Assembly (NCBI GenBank): GCA_027033675.1
Contig: JALVKZ010000332.1
Span: 1 to 6,569, forward strand
Reading direction: 5' to 3'
DNA: 6,569 bases
Origin: Pyrodictiaceae archaeon
GTDB lineage: Archaea > Thermoproteota > Thermoprotei_A > Sulfolobales > Pyrodictiaceae
This document shows, in pieces, positions 4,281 to 6,569 of the stretch. The notes below the pieces were generated by a model. That model did not search any database, was not told where the DNA came from, and saw nothing but the letters and a program-made list of their open reading frames with translations. Every line of letters starts with the position of its first letter. Within the stretch, counting starts at the first letter, position 1. The position numbers and the translations under genes are program-made.

Positions 4281-6356
4281 TTAACTCGTAAAACTTATCA
4301 CTATATTACCGTATTTATCGCGTAAAAACTTCTGGCGCTCAAGGACTAATACAGTAGACGTAGGATCCTCTATTATTGCCGGGCCATGACCCTCAACGTC
4401 TCTGGGTATCTTGACCCTATCGTATACTGGTACTTCGAGTTCTCTGCCTTTAACAAATATACGTCTATTCTCCTTAATAGCTTCGTCAAGTCTATTGCTA
4501 ACTCTCTCTATCTCTTTAAGCTTGGGCTTAATCACCTTAGCTATTCCAACGCCATGGAAGTTAACTATCTCGACAGGGCTGTCAAGAAGCTTAAAGCTGT
4601 ACGCGTGCTCGTGATAATCATGGAATCTTGAAATGATCTCCAGCAGGTCTTGAGTCGTTATGGGCCCAGTCTTAATAGGGACCTTGACTGTGTGTTCCTG
4701 GCCCTTATACCTCATATCAGCATAGTGGAATATTACAACGTCCTCCGGAGAAAGGTTCTCTTCTTCTTTAAATATCTCATAAAGCCTTCTATCAACCTCG
4801 CTAAATACGTCATTCATCCTATTAACGGTGCTTTCCTCAACTTTCATGACGTTACTTATTATCACGTCATGCCGGATATCCATTAGAAGCATCCCCCAAG
4901 CAGAGAACACCCCCGGCGGAACCGATGGTATTATTATCTTCTTTATTTCAAGCTCCTCGGCTATAAATGGAGCAAACATGGGCCCAGATCCACCATAGGC
5001 TATGAGTGCGAAGTCTCTTGGGTCATAGCCCTTTTGTACGGATATTATCCTTATCGCGTTCGCCGCGTTCTCGTTAGCTATCATCACTATGGCGTCAGCC
5101 GCCTCCTCAACCGAGATATTATAATAATCGGCTATTTTTTCTTTTATAGCCTTTATTGCTAGGTCACGGTATATTTTCATCTCACCGCCAAGCAAATAGT
5201 TCGGATTTATAAGGCCATTAACAGCATACGCATCAGTAACAGTAGGTTCCTGCCCGCCCTTACCATAACATGCTGGCCCTGGATAAGCACCAGCAGCCTT
5301 CGGGCCAACTCTAAGATTCCCTACAGAGTCTATCCAAGCAATGCTCGTACCGCCATTACCTACCTCTGCTATTTCTATTGTAGGCACCTTAGCTGGGTAA
5401 CCGGGGTTAAACCGATCTCTTCCAATATAGTAGTCACTCGTCACCTTAGGCTTCAAGTCTTCAACGAGGCTAGCTTTAGTAGTTGTGCTCCCGCCGTCAA
5501 GAGCTATGATGTTTCGCTCATCTATAAGCTCGGCTATAGCTATGGCGCCCACAACGCCAGCTACTGGACCCGACTCGACAGTATAGATCGGTAGTTCCTT
5601 TGCAAAGCCGAAGGAAGCCATTCCGCCGTTGGAGAGAACTGTAAGGAATTTGCCATTAAAGCCTAGTCTTGTTATTTCTGTCTCAAGAACAGAGAGATAC
5701 TCCTTCATCTTCGGCTTAACAAAAGCATTAAGCACCGCCGTGTTTATCCTCTCGTACTCTCTCCACTCACGTGTAACCTCACTCGAAATCGTTACCGGTA
5801 TGTCGAGACCATGCTTCCTAAGCTCCTCTAGCACAATCTTTTTTGCCTCAATTTCGTGCACCGGGTTAAGATACGAGTTCAAGAAGCCTATACAAATGGA
5901 TTCAACGCCTTCTTTAAGTAACTTATTGAGAGCGTTGACTACGCTTTCCTTACTAAGTCTAGTAACTATATTACCTGTGCCATCAATTCTCTCCTCTATC
6001 TCTAAGCTTAGGTAACGTGGAACGAAAGGCTCAGGCTTCTTGTATCTCAGGTTATACATGTCTCTCCTATTTGCCCTCTGCAGAATTAGAACATCTCTAT
6101 GACCCTTAGTGGTTAAGAGACCAACCTTTGCCCCATCTCGGGTAACTATAGAGTTTATTACAAGAGTCTGGCCATGTATAAACATTGTCACCTTGCTTAA
6201 GTCTACCTTGCTCTTCTTTACGACATTAATGACGCCCTCCGCGAGATTTAGAGGCGTGGTTTCGCCCTTAACCCATATAATCTCGCCCGTGTCCTCGACG
6301 AAGGCTACAAGGTCTGTGAAAGCTCCTCCTATATCTACGCCAAGCCTAATTTTCAA
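4281..6356 (-). CDS. hyuA: HyuA: ATP-binding hydantoinase A / oxoprolinase / carboxylase-family subunit
   Basis: The product is 691 residues, the usual HyuA length. Order of motifs: N-terminal phosphate loop GVDIGGAFTDLV (6-17); FIHGQTLVINSIVTRDGAKVG (59-79) and TTKGHRDVL (82-90); SNGGM (242-246); VESGPVAGVVGA (260-271); second phosphate loop DGGSTTTKASL (287-297); VGNGGTSIAW (332-341); VGPKAAGAYPGPACYG (350-365) and PTVTDAYAVNGL (371-382); NENAANAIR (428-436), GYDPRDFALIAYGGSGP (443-459), PGVFSAWGML (481-490); a C-terminal RYKGQEHTVKVP (549-560) and PAIIEDPTSTVLV (659-671). Known: HyuA has an actin-like ATPase fold and phosphorylates the substrate or carbonyl for its HyuB partner. The second loop is of the GGTTAK type seen in N-methylhydantoinase-like HyuA, not the GGTSTD type. 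Odd: Ala12 replaces the usual Thr, and Ser290 replaces the second Gly. The TTG start is the first possible in this frame and follows GAGGAG by 7 nt. First gene of the hyuAB operon, with its own promoter. Confidence 0.94.
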   Translation of the reverse strand: MKIRLGVDIGGAFTDLVAFVEDTGEIIWVKGETTPLNLAEGVINVVKKSKVDLSKVTMFIHGQTLVINSIVTRDGAKVGLLTTKGHRDVLILQRANRRDMYNLRYKKPEPFVPRYLSLEIEERIDGTGNIVTRLSKESVVNALNKLLKEGVESICIGFLNSYLNPVHEIEAKKIVLEELRKHGLDIPVTISSEVTREWREYERINTAVLNAFVKPKMKEYLSVLETEITRLGFNGKFLTVLSNGGMASFGFAKELPIYTVESGPVAGVVGAIAIAELIDERNIIALDGGSTTTKASLVEDLKPKVTSDYYIGRDRFNPGYPAKVPTIEIAEVGNGGTSIAWIDSVGNLRVGPKAAGAYPGPACYGKGGQEPTVTDAYAVNGLINPNYLLGGEMKIYRDLAIKAIKEKIADYYNISVEEAADAIVMIANENAANAIRIISVQKGYDPRDFALIAYGGSGPMFAPFIAEELEIKKIIIPSVPPGVFSAWGMLLMDIRHDVIISNVMKVEESTVNRMNDVFSEVDRRLYEIFKEEENLSPEDVVIFHYADMRYKGQEHTVKVPIKTGPITTQDLLEIISRFHDYHEHAYSFKLLDSPVEIVNFHGVGIAKVIKPKLKEIERVSNRLDEAIKENRRIFVKGRELEVPVYDRVKIPRDVEGHGPAIIEDPTSTVLVLERQKFLRDKYGNIVISFTS

Positions 6357-6363
6357 TACAAGT

Positions 6364-6369
6364 CTCCTC
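6364..6369 (-). promoter_or_regulatory. Ribosome binding site of hyuA
   Basis: GAGGAG on the minus strand lies 7 nt before TTG 6356. It is the basis for accepting the TTG start, as no ATG, GTG or other TTG lies in frame for at least 16 codons upstream. Confidence 0.55.
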
Positions 6370-6410
6370 TCGTAGAAAATTCCAAGTGCATCAGTAACAT
6401 TATGCTGTGG

Positions 6411-6420
6411 TTTTAAAAAT
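6411..6420 (-). promoter_or_regulatory. TATA box of the hyuAB operon
   Basis: The minus strand reads ATTTTTAAAA, a close match to the crenarchaeal TATA consensus. Its centre, near 6415, predicts a transcript start near 6389 and a leader of about 32 nt that includes the GAGGAG ribosome site. It shares the 137-bp region with a rightward promoter. Confidence 0.55.
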
Positions 6421-6462
6421 GTCGTAGTTGTTGGTTATTTTTCTTGTATGCTCTAGCATAAA

Positions 6463-6471
6463 TTATATAAA
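6463..6471 (+). promoter_or_regulatory. TATA box of the rightward partial gene
   Basis: TTATATAAA is centred near 6467, and a start 26 bp on falls at 6493-6494, exactly on an ATG at 6494. This is the spacing of a leaderless archaeal gene. The region is AT-rich, so chance matches are possible. Confidence 0.5.
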
Positions 6472-6493
6472 ATACTGTAGTGGTCTTCCCAAT

Positions 6494-6569
6494 ATGAGGG
6501 TAAAGAGTGGGATTTGGTGGATATTTTGTCTAAAAAATATATGCAGAGAGGAATCTCGCAAACAAGTAT
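6494..6569 (+). CDS. Partial gene at right edge, frame uncertain
   Basis: ATG 6494 opens a frame that stays open for 25 codons to the window end, and its start coincides with the predicted transcript start of a good TATA box. Its product (MRVKSGIWWIFCLKN...) is not one I recognise and is rich in Trp and Cys. A second frame is open from just after the TAG at 6478-6480 and has a more protein-like sequence (EWDLVDILSKKYMQRGI...), with a possible TTG start at 6514 about 12 nt after GAGGG (6496-6500). A third open frame of about 39 codons runs on the minus strand from the right edge to TAG 6448-6450. The promoter points to a plus-strand gene. Which plus frame is coding cannot be decided from 76 bases. 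Confidence 0.3.
   Translation, partial: MRVKSGIWWIFCLKNICREESRKQV

Noticed and set aside
4386..4886. Several plus-strand open frames opposite hyuA
   Set aside because: They are antisense to an end-to-end match to HyuA and encode low-quality, Leu/Ser/Tyr-rich peptides without family motifs.
5629..6375. Plus-strand open frames of 128 and 88 codons opposite hyuA
   Set aside because: Their composition reflects the reverse complement of conserved HyuA motifs, and no promoter signals precede them.
9..6436. AGTTGTTGGT shared by the left edge (minus strand) and the hyuA upstream region (about 6426-6435, plus strand)
   Set aside because: Only ten bases match. The left copy encodes the Val-Val-Gly of the MetE-like motif, so a mobile-element terminal repeat is not credible.
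6448..6569. Minus-strand open frame of about 39 codons entering from the right edge
   Set aside because: It would have to end just upstream of hyuA and cross the rightward TATA box. It shows no recognised motif, and a frame of this length in AT-rich DNA is weak evidence.

Overview
The window looks like a piece of a hyperthermophilic crenarchaeon genome. Desulfurococcales or the Pyrodictium/Hyperthermus group would fit, but that is an inference from style and not from a marker gene. The signs are: TATA boxes about 26 bp upstream of predicted transcript starts, at least one nearly leaderless gene, frequent TTG and GTG start codons, Shine-Dalgarno sites of GAGG or GGTG type, heavy use of AGG/AGA, ATA and CTA codons, and protein families common in these archaea.

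Left edge to 258: the minus strand carries the first 21 codons of a gene running off the window. Its peptide contains VTVVGSYP, the N-terminal signature of cobalamin-independent methionine synthase (MetE-like) proteins. A doubtful 60-codon ORF overlaps it in another frame. A short promoter region follows, with an 8-bp direct repeat and a 7-bp inverted repeat around a TATA box.

259-1315 (plus): a two-gene unit with overlapping ends. It encodes a small all-helical HEPN-family protein (115 aa) and an MNT-type nucleotidyltransferase (243 aa) with the GS-x10-DxD signature. The second protein has a long C-terminal extension ending in a Cys/His zinc-finger-like segment. Such pairs are usually toxin-antitoxin modules, and this region is GC-rich.

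1316-2397: a 215-bp convergent intergenic region with an 8-bp-stem hairpin, then a minus-strand gene for an unrecognised protein with one N-terminal membrane helix and a large outside domain holding four cysteines. That gene has its own near-leaderless promoter.

2514-6356 (minus): an operon of hyuA then hyuB, 15 nt apart. The products are the two subunits of a hydantoinase/5-oxoprolinase/acetone-carboxylase family enzyme. HyuA is the ATP-binding subunit with an actin-like fold. HyuB is the partner, with a His-x2-Asp...His metal site. Together they should perform an ATP-dependent ring opening or carboxylation of a small carbonyl or cyclic amide compound. The substrate cannot be told from this window. 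The operon is clearly more AT-rich than the genes to its left.

Right edge (6357-6569): a divergent promoter region serves hyuA on the minus strand and a partial plus-strand gene starting near 6494 that runs off the window. Its reading frame is not settled.

The genes do not form one pathway. The window reads as a defence or stress-type HEPN-MNT module between a metabolic gene (MetE-like) and a catabolic operon (HyuAB), with an orphan surface protein between them.
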